Counted from the first letter of the stretch, positions 1 to 9,487 are shown. The stretch is 64,000 nt of DNA from Flavobacteriales bacterium (GCA_029238785.1 JAQWFN010000117.1:41757-105756); one strand, 5' to 3'. Notes: a model not told the origin generated them from the letters alone. Translations and numbers: made by a program.

Positions 1-2256
1 GGAAAAGACTTTACTGTTAAAAGCAGTTATGGTCATGTTAGAGACCTTCCCCGCAAAGGTGTAGCGATTGATATTGAAGATAATTTCAAACCCGTCTATG
101 AAGTCTCAGAAGACAAAAAGAAATTATTAAAAGAGCTACAAGCGCTTTCGAAAAAAGCAGAAGTTATTTGGCTAGCAACGGATGAGGACCGCGAGGGAGA
201 AGCCATTTCTTGGCACCTTCAAGAGGCCCTTAAACTAAAAGACCAACAAGTAAAAAGAATTGTTTTCTCGGAAATCACCAAAAAAGCCATCCTAAAGGCC
301 ATCGAATCACCAAGAACGGTGAACATCGATTTGGTGAATGCTCAGCAAGCCCGACGTGTTCTAGACCGATTGGTAGGTTTCGAACTTTCTCCAGTACTCT
401 GGAAGAAGGTAAAGCCATCGCTCTCAGCAGGTAGAGTTCAAAGTGTGGCTGTTCGAATCATTGTTGAACGCGAACGCGAAATCGAAAACTTTGAGTCTAC
501 GGGGTCTTACCGTGTAAGCGCGATATTTAATGCTGACGGAGCTGAACTAAAAGCAGAACTCCCAAAACGCTACAAAACAATTGAAGAGGCCCGTGCATTT
601 TTGAACGACTGCACCAACGCGAGCTTTAGCATCGACAAGCTTGAAACCAAACCAAGCAAAAAAAGTCCAGCGGCACCTTTCACCACTTCAACCCTTCAGC
701 AAGAGGCCAGCAGAAAACTAGGTTTTTCTGTAAGTCAAACAATGGTTGTTGCTCAGCGTCTATATGAAAGTGGAAAGATCACTTACATGAGAACAGATAG
801 CGTCAACCTGAGTGATGACGCTCTGAACGCAGCTTCAGCAGAAATTAGCAAAAGCTACGGACCAGAGTTTGCTCAACGAAGAAGCTATACTAGTAAGTCT
901 AAAGGAGCGCAAGAGGCCCACGAAGCCATCAGACCTTCAGACATGTCGGCACACAGCGTTACAGGTGAACGAAACGACGAAAGGCTCTACGACCTTATCT
1001 GGAAAAGAACACTCGCTTCGCAAATGGCCGATGCGCAATTGGAAAAAACTACCGCATCTATCGCCATTAGCACCAATGACGAACAACTCGTTGCAAGAGG
1101 TGAAGTAATTAAATTCGAAGGATTTCTTAAAGTATACCTCGAAGGTACTGACGACGAAAATGAAGACAGCACCACCAAAGACATGCTTCCGCCAATGACG
1201 GAAGGGCAAGTACTGGAGATGATGAGCATGAACGCCACGGAGCGCTTCACCCAACATCCTGCGAGATACACAGAAGCAAGTTTAGTAAAACGACTTGAAG
1301 AACTCGGTATCGGTCGTCCGAGTACCTACGCACCAACCATCTCTACAGTTCAAAAAAGAGGCTACGTGGTGAAAGAAGACCGCGATGGAAAAGAACGTAA
1401 ATACCACTTCTTGAACATTGAAAAAGGTGCCGTTAAAGAAGAAGTAAAAACTGAAACTACGGGCACAGAAAGAAGCAAATTGTTCCCTACAGACATTGGT
1501 ATTGTTGTAAACGACTTCCTCGTAGAAAATTTCGAGTCTATTTTAGATTACAATTTCACCGCTAGTGTAGAAGCACAGTTTGATGAAATTGCTAACGGGA
1601 ATTTGGTTTGGAACGATATGATTCGCGACTTCTACAAACCTTTCCACGCCAAAGTTGAGGATACCTTAGAAAATGCCGATCGTGCCTCTGGAGAGCGCAT
1701 CTTAGGTGAACACCCGGAAAGCGGAAAGGTGATTTTAGTGCGCATAGGAAGATTCGGACCAATGGCTCAAATTGGCGATGCCGAAGATGAAGACAAGCAA
1801 TTCGCTAGTTTACTTCCTGAACAAAGCATTGGATCCATTACTCTTGAAGAAGTGCTTGATCTATTTAAACTCCCAAGGCAATTGGGTCAGTTCGAAGAAA
1901 AAGTTGTAACTGCCGCAATTGGTCGTTTTGGACCTTACATTCGTCACGACGGAAAATTCGTGAGCATCAAAGAAGCTGATGGCGACTCACCTTACACCAT
2001 TACCTTAGAAAGAGGAATCGAGCTCATTCAAGAAAAGCGCGATAAAGACGCTAAGGCCATCATTCAAATCTTCGATGAAGATCCAGAAATTCGAATTTTA
2101 GAGGGCCGATGGGGGCCATACATCAAAGCTGGGAAAGCCAACGTTAAAATCCCAAAGGATACTGACGCTGCTGCATTGAGCTTTGATGAAGTGAAGCACT
2201 TGATTGAGGAACACGAGAAAAATCCACCAAAACGTCGCCGAGGAGCCAAAAAATGA
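1..2256 (+). CDS. topA: DNA topoisomerase I (5' end outside window)
   Basis: Type IA topoisomerase that relaxes negative supercoils through a 5'-phosphotyrosine intermediate. The frame is open from base 1, so the N-terminus (perhaps 80 residues) lies upstream; 751 residues are visible. The TOPRIM acidic motif DEDRE lies at 181-195, the SAGRVQS segment at about 427-447, and the catalytic Tyr in ITYMRTDS at 784-786. The C-terminus has no CxxC zinc fingers. It carries three GRFGP/GRWGP repeats of the Topo_C_Rpt type (about 1750-2150) and a basic tail, RRRGAKK. The GTG at 319 is internal, not the start. The stop overlaps the next ATG (ATGA), which suggests translational coupling. Confidence 0.97.
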   Translation, partial: GKDFTVKSSYGHVRDLPRKGVAIDIEDNFKPVYEVSEDKKKLLKELQALSKKAEVIWLATDEDREGEAISWHLQEALKLKDQQVKRIVFSEITKKAILKAIESPRTVNIDLVNAQQARRVLDRLVGFELSPVLWKKVKPSLSAGRVQSVAVRIIVEREREIENFESTGSYRVSAIFNADGAELKAELPKRYKTIEEARAFLNDCTNASFSIDKLETKPSKKSPAAPFTTSTLQQEASRKLGFSVSQTMVVAQRLYESGKITYMRTDSVNLSDDALNAASAEISKSYGPEFAQRRSYTSKSKGAQEAHEAIRPSDMSAHSVTGERNDERLYDLIWKRTLASQMADAQLEKTTASIAISTNDEQLVARGEVIKFEGFLKVYLEGTDDENEDSTTKDMLPPMTEGQVLEMMSMNATERFTQHPARYTEASLVKRLEELGIGRPSTYAPTISTVQKRGYVVKEDRDGKERKYHFLNIEKGAVKEEVKTETTGTERSKLFPTDIGIVVNDFLVENFESILDYNFTASVEAQFDEIANGNLVWNDMIRDFYKPFHAKVEDTLENADRASGERILGEHPESGKVILVRIGRFGPMAQIGDAEDEDKQFASLLPEQSIGSITLEEVLDLFKLPRQLGQFEEKVVTAAIGRFGPYIRHDGKFVSIKEADGDSPYTITLERGIELIQEKRDKDAKAIIQIFDEDPEIRILEGRWGPYIKAGKANVKIPKDTDAAALSFDEVKHLIEEHEKNPPKRRRGAKK

Positions 2257-3416
2257 GTTTAGTTGATTTCTTCAAGCCCATTGCCGCACCTATCAAAAGA
2301 GAAGAAGAGCAGGAGCGCCGCTTTTCAGATCACTTTAGGCTGCACACTGAAAACAATTTCCCCGAACTAGAAGGGGTGAAGATTGCTATTTTTGGTGTTC
2401 ATGAACATCGAAGAGCAGGAGTCGAAGATGCTGTTTCAGATACCAACCCTATCAGGAAACAACTGTACGAATTACATGAACTCGACACCAACATTTCACT
2501 TGCCGACCTTGGAAATATTGAACAGGGGCACACTGTTGAAGACACCGACGCAGCTGTTAAAATGGTTTGTGAAGAGCTTATCAAGCAGAACATCATCCCT
2601 GTCATCATAGGTGGGGCTCAAGACATTACTTACGCTAACTACGCTGCCTACGAGTCTTTAGAACAAACCATTAATTTGGTTACCATTGATGCCCGTTTGG
2701 ACTTTGGAGGAGATCCCTCAGACTTTACATCCAGAAACTATTTGAATAAAATAGTCTTGCATCAACCCAATTATCTATTCAACTATAGCAATATTGGTCA
2801 TCAGCGCTATTTGGTTGACAAATCCCTTTTGGACTTGATGGAGAAGATGTATTTCGATGTATATCGCTTGGGTGAAATTGCCGCTGACATCCGTAATACG
2901 GAGCCTTTGGTAAGAAATGCCGACATCGTAAGTTTCGATATCAGCGCCATCCGTTTTAGCGAGGCTCCTGGAAGCGAAAATGCTGGTCCGAACGGAATTT
3001 ATGCTGAACAAGCTTGTCAAATTGCCCGTTACGCAGGAATGAGCGACAAACTCACTTCTTTTGGGCTTTATGAATATCGAGCTGATCTGGATCAAAGAGG
3101 AACTACTGCGCATATCATAGCGCAAATGATTTGGTGTTTTATTGAAGGGGTAACACTGAGAAAAGGAGATTATCCAATCGGAAGTCAGGAAGACTATTTA
3201 AAGTACATCGTCAATCTCAGCACAGAAGAACACAATTTAGTGTTCTATAAGTCACCTCGAAGCGATCGCTGGTGGATGGACGTTCCTTACCCTGCTGGAC
3301 GCAAAAACAAGTACGAAAGACACCATCTTGTGCCTTGTTCTTACGATGAATACCAACAAGCCACCAACGACGATATGCCCGATAGGTGGTGGAGAACCTA
3401 CCAAAAACTTACATGA
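2253..3416 (+). CDS. Arginase/formimidoylglutamase-fold protein, probably non-catalytic
   Basis: 387 residues with the ureohydrolase (arginase) fold. Families with this fold hydrolyse guanidino or formimino groups using two Mn ions held by GGxHS/D, DAHxD and SxDxDxxDP. Here the three motifs read GGAQD (120-124), DARLD (146-150) and SFDIS (227-231). Q123, R148 and S231 therefore replace two His and one Asp, while D146, D150 and D229 remain. Loss of three of six ligands argues against normal catalysis (inference). Homologues are usually annotated as formimidoylglutamase, but no other hut gene is nearby. The gene starts inside the topA stop, is followed by a coupled small ORF, and lies just upstream of porP-gldKLMN. 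A structural or T9SS-linked role is possible but unproven. Confidence 0.8.
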   Translation: MSLVDFFKPIAAPIKREEEQERRFSDHFRLHTENNFPELEGVKIAIFGVHEHRRAGVEDAVSDTNPIRKQLYELHELDTNISLADLGNIEQGHTVEDTDAAVKMVCEELIKQNIIPVIIGGAQDITYANYAAYESLEQTINLVTIDARLDFGGDPSDFTSRNYLNKIVLHQPNYLFNYSNIGHQRYLVDKSLLDLMEKMYFDVYRLGEIAADIRNTEPLVRNADIVSFDISAIRFSEAPGSENAGPNGIYAEQACQIARYAGMSDKLTSFGLYEYRADLDQRGTTAHIIAQMIWCFIEGVTLRKGDYPIGSQEDYLKYIVNLSTEEHNLVFYKSPRSDRWWMDVPYPAGRKNKYERHHLVPCSYDEYQQATNDDMPDRWWRTYQKLT

Positions 3417-3538
3417 TTGTTGGGACAATGTCCTACAAACAAGTCTTTTTTCTCGACCCACGTTTGTTCAACAACGATATGTTGAAAGCTGCTGAACGAA
3501 GCAAGGCAACAAGAGAAATTGGATTTTGTGAATTGTAA
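3413..3538 (+). CDS. Possible 41-residue small protein coupled to the arginase-like gene
   Basis: An ATG overlaps the upstream TGA (ATGA at 3413-3416) and opens 41 codons ending in TAA at 3536. The peptide begins MIVGTMSYKQVFFLDPR and ends EIGFCEL. It has mixed composition, no signal peptide and no membrane segment. I do not recognise it. The coupling geometry and protein-like codon use support translation. Against it, the ORF is short, could be a decayed gene remnant, and its 3' end overlaps the predicted porP promoter. Conservation of the reading frame in relatives would decide. Confidence 0.35.
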   Translation: MIVGTMSYKQVFFLDPRLFNNDMLKAAERSKATREIGFCEL

Positions 3539-3554
3539 ATTTTGGTTAAATTAG
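3525..3554 (+). promoter_or_regulatory. Predicted porP promoter (Bacteroidota -33/-7)
   Basis: TTTG at 3525-3528, an 18-base spacer, then TAAATTAG at 3547-3554, one base off the Bacteroidota -7 consensus TAnnTTTG. Transcription would start near 3561. That leaves the upstream in-frame ATG at 3567 almost without leader and favours the ATG at 3609 for porP. The spacer equals that of the predicted ftsZ promoter. Confidence 0.5.
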
Positions 3555-3608
3555 CACCTTCTCGTAATGAGATCTAAACCAGAAATTGCATTAAACCAAG
3601 GAAAAGGA

Positions 3609-4547
3609 ATGAAACGAATCCTGTTATTTGTTGCTCTATTTGCAGCGTCATTCACCATTAAGGCGCAGCAAGACCCACAGTTCACGCAGTGGTTCAACGA
3701 TAAATTATCGTTCAACCCGGCTAGTGCTGGTATTAACAATGCACACTGTTTGTCTGCATTTTACCGGACTCAATGGACCGGACTAGAAGGTCAACCTAAA
3801 ACAGCTATGTTCAACTATAGCGGCAAGGTTGCGAATAGTGTTGGACTCGGGCTGAACTTTTACAACGACCAATTGGGACAAGAAACAAATAACGTCGTGA
3901 AATTATCTGGAGCATACCACATGTCTGCTGGAAATGGAGCTCAGTTTAGTGCCGGTGTTTCTTTAGGATTCTATGGGAAACAACTTGGTAACGATTGGAG
4001 ACCGATTGATTTGGGAGATAACACCATTCCTAACAACCAAGTGAATGATAACGCTTTTGACTTAGGTCTTGGGGTTTATTACTGGAAACAAGACAAGTAC
4101 TATGTTGGTTTGAGCTCAACTCACTTAACTGCTGCAGATATGGAGCAATTGAACATTGGAGTTGCTCGTCACTACTTCTTTATGGGTGGTTACAACTTCG
4201 ACTTGAACACGTCTACCCCATTGGTATTAAGAACAAACTTGTTAGCAAAGTCTGACTTAAACAAGACAGCTTTAGATGTTAACGCAAACCTATTATATGA
4301 CGGATTCCTCTACGCTGGATTGACGTATCGCCCTGGTGATGCGATTGCTCCTGTAGTGGGTGTTGAGTACTGCCAAGCCAAAGAGAAGGGTGGAAACCAA
4401 TGCTTTAAATTGGGATACTCGTATGATGTAACCACCTCAAATTTGAGCAATTACAGCAGCGGGTCGCATGAGATTTTCCTCAGCTACTGCTTCACAATTG
4501 TGAACATTGTTGAGATCAACAAACACTCTAACCCAAGATTTTTATAA
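3609..4547 (+). CDS. porP: PorP/SprF-family T9SS outer membrane protein
   Basis: 312 residues from the chosen start. A signal peptide (MKRILLFVALFAASFTIKA) ends before QQDPQFTQW, followed by the KLSFNPASAG segment typical of the PorP/SprF family, then alternating beta-strand sequence of an outer membrane barrel. Family members bind periplasmic peptidoglycan-linked or adhesin partners and are needed for T9SS function or surface display. An in-frame ATG at 3567 would add 14 polar residues ahead of the signal peptide and lies at the predicted transcription start, so it is less likely. The order porP-gldK-gldL-gldM-gldN matches the porPKLMN order known from Porphyromonas gingivalis, so this is the core-cluster copy rather than a cargo-linked sprF. 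Confidence 0.85.
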   Translation: MKRILLFVALFAASFTIKAQQDPQFTQWFNDKLSFNPASAGINNAHCLSAFYRTQWTGLEGQPKTAMFNYSGKVANSVGLGLNFYNDQLGQETNNVVKLSGAYHMSAGNGAQFSAGVSLGFYGKQLGNDWRPIDLGDNTIPNNQVNDNAFDLGLGVYYWKQDKYYVGLSSTHLTAADMEQLNIGVARHYFFMGGYNFDLNTSTPLVLRTNLLAKSDLNKTALDVNANLLYDGFLYAGLTYRPGDAIAPVVGVEYCQAKEKGGNQCFKLGYSYDVTTSNLSNYSSGSHEIFLSYCFTIVNIVEINKHSNPRFL

Positions 4548-4645
4548 TAATTTGAAACAAACGGAGTTATATCTTCGTAGTCAAGAGTTGAACTTGCTTC
4601 TCTACAACCGGTCTCGCAAACCAGTTGTAAAACCAAAAGGAAATC

Positions 4646-6016
4646 ATGAAAAAGTCGTTTTATCCGCTGCTATTATTGCTAGCCCTCGCCAGTTGTTATT
4701 CTGGTCCGAGAGGAGAGCTCGTGGGAGTGCAGCCCCGAGAAGATTGGGTACAGGTAAATCCGTACGGGATGAATTACATCCATTACGGTTCTTACACCAT
4801 GGGACCAAGTGATCAGGATGTGCCTTATGCTTTGGACGCTCGTTCAAAGACGGTAACGATCCCGGCATTCTACATGGACATCCATGAAATTTCAAATAAC
4901 GAATATCGTCAGTTCGTGTACTATGTGAGAGATTCTCTCTACTTAGATGCATTGGCTCAAAATGATGATGACCGTTACTTCTACGCAGAAAATGAGCGTG
5001 GGCAAGAACTCGATCGTTTTATCCGTAAAGGTTATATCCTCAATTGGGAGGAAGAAATCGATTGGGAGGATGAAGACATCTTCGACCTGCTCTACGATGA
5101 ATTCTTCATGCAAGGAAATGACTTGTTCAAAGATGTTCGCCAGTTAAATGCATACAAGTTAAAGTATCGTTACTACTGGATCGACTTCAAAGGAGCCGCT
5201 CGTAAAGCTGGTAAAGATGAAGAATACGGTGAAGTGAACTCGCTGAATCAATTGCATTCAGTACGCGGACACTCAGATCGTAGTCAGTTCATCATTGAAG
5301 AAGTGATTCCTGTATATCCGGATACCCTTACTTGGGTGCACGACTTCACTTATGGATACAACACTCCTCTGAAAGATTATTTCTGGCACCCAGCATATGA
5401 CGACTATCCTTTGGTTGGTGTGTCTTGGGGTCAAGCAAAAGCATTCACCTACTGGAGAACGCAAATTTTGAACGAATGGAAACGCTATAATGGCGAAACC
5501 ATCGTACAAGACTTCCGTTTGCCTTCTGAGGCTGAGTGGGAATTTGCTGCTCGTGGTGGACTGGAACTCCAGCCTTATCCATGGGGTGGACCTTACATGA
5601 GAAACATCCAAGGTTGTCCTTTGGCTAACTTTAAGCCAATGCGTGGTGATTACGTGGAGGATGCTGGATGCTACACTGTTCCGATCGAATCGTACAGTGC
5701 AAACGACTACGGCCTTTATCAGATGGCTGGAAACGTATCTGAGTGGACAAACACGGCTTACGATGAAAACGTGTACGACTTCTCTCACGATATGAGTCCA
5801 GAATACGAATACAACGCTAAGAATGATGACCCACCATCACTAAAGCGTAAGGTAATACGCGGAGGATCCTGGAAAGACATCGGGTATTTCTGTCAAACTG
5901 GTACTCGTTCATACGAATACTCAGATACGGCAAAATCTTACATTGGCTTTAGATGTGTGATGTCATACCTTGGAAGAGGTAAAAACGTAGACCCTGAAGA
6001 TTTTAATGCAAACTAA
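4646..6016 (+). CDS. gldK: Gliding motility/T9SS lipoprotein GldK (PorK)
   Basis: 456 residues. A lipoprotein signal with lipobox LALASC near residue 17 anchors it to the outer membrane. The rest is one formylglycine-generating-enzyme-like (FGE-sulfatase) domain, with IPAFYMDIHEISNNEYRQF near the start and RGGSWKDIGYFCQTGTRS then GFRC near the end. In the T9SS, GldK and GldN form the large periplasmic ring beneath the outer membrane; the FGE fold is thought to be structural. The domain carries an acidic insertion (about residues 100-190). The gene sits 98 bases after porP, whose stop is not followed by a terminator, so both may share a transcript. Confidence 0.95.
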   Translation: MKKSFYPLLLLLALASCYSGPRGELVGVQPREDWVQVNPYGMNYIHYGSYTMGPSDQDVPYALDARSKTVTIPAFYMDIHEISNNEYRQFVYYVRDSLYLDALAQNDDDRYFYAENERGQELDRFIRKGYILNWEEEIDWEDEDIFDLLYDEFFMQGNDLFKDVRQLNAYKLKYRYYWIDFKGAARKAGKDEEYGEVNSLNQLHSVRGHSDRSQFIIEEVIPVYPDTLTWVHDFTYGYNTPLKDYFWHPAYDDYPLVGVSWGQAKAFTYWRTQILNEWKRYNGETIVQDFRLPSEAEWEFAARGGLELQPYPWGGPYMRNIQGCPLANFKPMRGDYVEDAGCYTVPIESYSANDYGLYQMAGNVSEWTNTAYDENVYDFSHDMSPEYEYNAKNDDPPSLKRKVIRGGSWKDIGYFCQTGTRSYEYSDTAKSYIGFRCVMSYLGRGKNVDPEDFNAN

Positions 6017-6080
6017 AAACCAACGCGTGTAAAAGCACGCAAGAAGAAACTTATTAGAAAACCAAAAAGCAAGAGAAACG

Positions 6081-6866
6081 ATGAAACCTGGAAGTAAAAA
6101 ATGGAAGAATTTTATGGCTAAGCTCTACGGTATTGGAGCAGCTATCGTAATTGTTGGAGCGATGTTTAAAATCCAACACTGGCCGGGTGCATCTGCGATG
6201 CTTGTTGCCGGACTAACAATTGAAGCCTTGATCTTCTTCTTCTCCGCATTTGAACCTATTCATGAAGAACCAGACTGGTCTTTGGTTTATCCAGAATTAG
6301 CTTCTGGAGAGCAACGTGAAGCTGGTCACGGAGGTGGCGGAAACCAATCACTTACCCAACAGTTGGACGGTATGTTGATGGAAGCCAAAATTGGTCCAGA
6401 CCTTCTGGAAAGCCTTGGTGAGGGCATGCGTACCTTAAGCACCCAAGCTTCTCAATTAAATGATATTTCTGATGCTTCTGTAGCCACTAAAGAGTACTCT
6501 GAGTCCCTCCGTGGTGCAAGTACTAAGGTGTCTGAACTCGCTGATACTTACGTTATGGCGTCTGAGTCTTTAACCGGACTTAAAGATAGTCAAGAAGCGG
6601 GAGCGGCTGCTGGAGAGCACCTTCAGAAAATGACAGAAAATCTTGCTTCATTGAACAACATGTACGAATTGCAGTTGTCTGAGCTTGAAAAGTCACGTCA
6701 AATGTATGCAGGTATGTCTGATCTCGTTTCTAACTTGAACGATTCAGTTGAAGATACCAAGCTTTACAAAGAGAACATCTCTGCTTTGGCGAAGAACTTG
6801 GAAAGCCTCAACCGCGTTTACAGCAACATGTTGAACGCAATGAATGGTGGCGGAAGCCAGTCATAA
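6081..6866 (+). CDS. gldL: T9SS inner-membrane motor protein GldL (PorL)
   Basis: 261 residues. Two membrane helices near the N-terminus (about 14-30 and 38-56) flank FKIQHWPG. The second contains E48, at the position of the buried Glu needed for proton-driven rotation in the Flavobacterium johnsoniae protein (E49 there). The remaining 200 residues are a cytoplasmic, mostly helical and coiled-coil region. With GldM it forms the proton-motive-force motor that powers T9SS export and gliding. It follows gldK by 64 bases; that gap holds a small hairpin (GCGTG at 6025-6029, CACGC at 6036-6040) too weak to call a terminator but possibly an RNA-processing or stability element. Confidence 0.95.
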   Translation: MKPGSKKWKNFMAKLYGIGAAIVIVGAMFKIQHWPGASAMLVAGLTIEALIFFFSAFEPIHEEPDWSLVYPELASGEQREAGHGGGGNQSLTQQLDGMLMEAKIGPDLLESLGEGMRTLSTQASQLNDISDASVATKEYSESLRGASTKVSELADTYVMASESLTGLKDSQEAGAAAGEHLQKMTENLASLNNMYELQLSELEKSRQMYAGMSDLVSNLNDSVEDTKLYKENISALAKNLESLNRVYSNMLNAMNGGGSQS

Positions 6867-6898
6867 TCGAATTGTTAACCCAATAAACACAAGCGAAT

Positions 6899-8620
6899 AT
6901 GGCAGGTGGTAAGGAAACACCAAGACAGAAAATGATCGGGATGATGTACCTGGTACTTACAGCGCTTCTAGCGATGAACGTATCTAAGGAAGTCCTCGAC
7001 TCTTTCGTATTGGTTGATCAAGGGCTCCGTAAAACGGAATCTACCCTTGACTCTAAAAACAATGATACAATGGGGGCCTTCGCAGCTAAAAGCGCAGCCA
7101 ACCCAGAAAAAACAAAGCCCTTCAAGGATGCGGCGGATGAAGTAGTGAAAAGATCTTCTGAACTCCTCGAATACATTGAAGTACTCAAAGCGAGAACCAT
7201 GTCGGTTTCTCACAATGCTAACGCCCTTAAATTTGGTGAAGGCTATGAAGAGTACATGAAGGACGGTGTTACACTCTCTTTGGACGCTAAGGACGAAGAC
7301 GATAAGGCCATCATCACTAAAAAAGATGAAAACCAAGAAAACACAGCACTGCTTGTAGGTGGAGCGCCTGAATCTCCAAAAGAAACCGAATGGTCTGCGT
7401 GGGAAATGAAGAATAAGCTTATTGCTTACAAAGATTTCCTCAAAAGCATCAAGTTCAAAGAGGTTACCGGAAAAGACTGGGAAGTTCCTGAAGGACTAAT
7501 TAATTCTTTGGACAAAATCTTTACCTATGAAGATGGCGAGGAACAAGGTAAAGTAGTGAAATGGGAGACAAAGAACTTCTTCCACAACCCACTTGCAGCT
7601 GTTATCCCTGTCATGACTAAACTTCAGGTGGACGTTCAAAATGCTCAAGCTGATATGTTAGGAGCTCTTTTGGGTGGTATTGAAGGGAAATCATACAAGT
7701 TTACGAACCTAGTTCCTCTTGTAGTTCCACAAACAAGCTACATTCTTCAAGGAGATACCTTCCGTGCAGACGTGCTTTTGGCTGCTTACGATGGAACCAA
7801 CCCTCCTCGTTTTTATGTTGAAGACAAAAAATGGGATGGTAAAGATTCTAGCGCTTTAACTGATGTAACTGAAGAAATGCAATTGAGAATCGGTGGAAAC
7901 GGTTTGGGTGAGTTGAAAATTGCTGCTAACCAAGTTGGTTTAGGTGAGCACCAGTTCAAAGGGAAAATCGTTTATAGCGGTCCTTCTGGTGATGAAGACT
8001 ACTCATTCTATGTGCCAAAGTTCACAGTAGCATCTCCAGCATTGGTTATTTCACCATCGAAGATGAACGTGTTCTACCGCGGTTTGCCTAACCCTGTTGA
8101 AATTTCAGTACCTGGTATTCCACAAGACAAACTTCGTCCTAGCATTAGTGGTGGTCACACACTCACGAAAGATGGTGGAGAATGGGTAGTGAAGCCAGGA
8201 AAAGCCAACGAAGCCATCATCTCTGTTAGTGCAGAAATGCCTGATGGATCTGTAGTGAACATGGGTAAAAAAGAATTCCGTGTAAAACGTATTCCTGATC
8301 CAGTTCCTGTTTTTGCTGGTAAACGTCCTTCTGACAGTACTGTACCTAAAGGCGACATGAGCGTTGCTGCTGGTGTTCGTGCTGAAATGGAAAACTTCGA
8401 TTTCGATGTAAACGTGAAAGTTGAAAGCTTTAACATGATCTTTATCCGTGATGGACAAGTGATTGAGAAAACAGCTAACTCTAACCGTGTTACTGACGAA
8501 ATGCAAGCCAACATGAAAAAAGTTGGAAAAGGTCAAAAGATCTACATTGAAAAAATCAAAGTGAAATTACCAGATGGATCTATTCGTCAGGTAGCTAACA
8601 TCTCTTTGAAAGTCGTATAA
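6899..8620 (+). CDS. gldM: T9SS motor/periplasmic shaft protein GldM (PorM)
   Basis: 573 residues. After a short basic N-terminus (MAGGKETPRQKMIGMMYL) comes one membrane helix, LVLTALLAMNVSKEVL, which pairs with GldL. A long periplasmic part follows, with an N-terminal helical region (about 40-230) and then beta-rich domains, matching the four-domain GldM rod. The sequence AVIPVMTKLQVDVQNAQADML is the helix before the beta domains. The rod couples motor rotation to the GldK-GldN ring. It is somewhat longer than the roughly 515 residues of well-studied homologues. It lies 32 bases after gldL and 15 before gldN in one operon. Confidence 0.96.
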   Translation: MAGGKETPRQKMIGMMYLVLTALLAMNVSKEVLDSFVLVDQGLRKTESTLDSKNNDTMGAFAAKSAANPEKTKPFKDAADEVVKRSSELLEYIEVLKARTMSVSHNANALKFGEGYEEYMKDGVTLSLDAKDEDDKAIITKKDENQENTALLVGGAPESPKETEWSAWEMKNKLIAYKDFLKSIKFKEVTGKDWEVPEGLINSLDKIFTYEDGEEQGKVVKWETKNFFHNPLAAVIPVMTKLQVDVQNAQADMLGALLGGIEGKSYKFTNLVPLVVPQTSYILQGDTFRADVLLAAYDGTNPPRFYVEDKKWDGKDSSALTDVTEEMQLRIGGNGLGELKIAANQVGLGEHQFKGKIVYSGPSGDEDYSFYVPKFTVASPALVISPSKMNVFYRGLPNPVEISVPGIPQDKLRPSISGGHTLTKDGGEWVVKPGKANEAIISVSAEMPDGSVVNMGKKEFRVKRIPDPVPVFAGKRPSDSTVPKGDMSVAAGVRAEMENFDFDVNVKVESFNMIFIRDGQVIEKTANSNRVTDEMQANMKKVGKGQKIYIEKIKVKLPDGSIRQVANISLKVV

Positions 8621-8635
8621 TTTAAAACGGAACTC

Positions 8636-9487
8636 ATGAAGCGTATTTTTGTATTACTCGCTGCTGCTCTACTCCTCGGTTCCTCGCAAGCTGATGCTCA
8701 AGTTCAAACTGTTCTTGATGGAGCTTACGTGAAAGAACACAACCCCACAAAAAGAGTTGTGCCTTACCCACACCTCAGAGAGGCCGATGTGATGTACGCA
8801 CAACGGATGTGGCAAATCATTGACTTGAGAGAGAAGATGAACCACCCACTCTACTTTCCTTTGGAAGAAATCGCTGACAGAAAGAGTTTGTTTGATGTGA
8901 TTAAGTATGCACTCCTTACTGAAGGTTCGTTAACTGCTTATAGCCTCGGACCAACTGATGATGACGACGAGTTTCGTTATCCAATGTCTCAAGCTGAGAT
9001 TGATTCAGTTCTTCGACCAGTGAATTCAAAACCAACTGAAGACCCTGATACGGGAGATATCATTTATGTTGAGGTTGAAGAGCCGGTGAACTCCAGAGAC
9101 ATTACTCAGTACCAACTCAAAGAAGATTGGATTTTCGACAAGCAACGTTCTGAGCGTTATGTTCGTATTATCGGTATTGCACCAATGAAAGAAGATTACG
9201 ACGATGAAGGAACAAAGCGTGGTTACAAAACCTTGTTTTGGTTGTACTTCCCAGAATGCCGTTACGTTTTCGCAAATGCTAGTGTATTCAACTTTCAAAA
9301 TGATGCAAAGCGCAGAACCTTCGAGGAAATCTTCCAAAACAGAATGTTCGCCAGCTACATCACCAAAGAAGCTAACGTTTACGACAGATCTATCGCAGCT
9401 TATGCTCGTGGAATTGATGCATTGCTAGAATCAGAAAGAGTAAAAGACGAGTTGTTTACTGTAGAACACGATTTGTGGCACTACTAA
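8636..9487 (+). CDS. gldN: T9SS ring protein GldN (PorN)
   Basis: 283 residues. The cleavable signal peptide MKRIFVLLAAALLLGSSQADA ends before QVQTVLDG. The mature protein has the family's early segment with PHLREADVMYAQRMWQIIDLREKMNHPL and a C-terminal region (RRTFEEIFQNRMFASYI). GldN binds GldK to form the periplasmic ring and contacts the GldM shaft. It is the last gene of porP-gldKLMN; a strong terminator begins 22 bases after the stop. Confidence 0.95.
   Translation: MKRIFVLLAAALLLGSSQADAQVQTVLDGAYVKEHNPTKRVVPYPHLREADVMYAQRMWQIIDLREKMNHPLYFPLEEIADRKSLFDVIKYALLTEGSLTAYSLGPTDDDDEFRYPMSQAEIDSVLRPVNSKPTEDPDTGDIIYVEVEEPVNSRDITQYQLKEDWIFDKQRSERYVRIIGIAPMKEDYDDEGTKRGYKTLFWLYFPECRYVFANASVFNFQNDAKRRTFEEIFQNRMFASYITKEANVYDRSIAAYARGIDALLESERVKDELFTVEHDLWHY

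Noticed and set aside
3422..3433. Small palindrome GGGACAATGTCC followed by T-run near 3447
   Set aside because: The stem is about five base pairs with almost no loop and the T-run is 13 bases away; it falls inside the coupled small ORF.
4551..4577. Possible gldK promoter TTTG then TATCTTCG
   Set aside because: The spacer is only 15 bases and the -7 box has a mismatch; gldK is probably read from the porP promoter.
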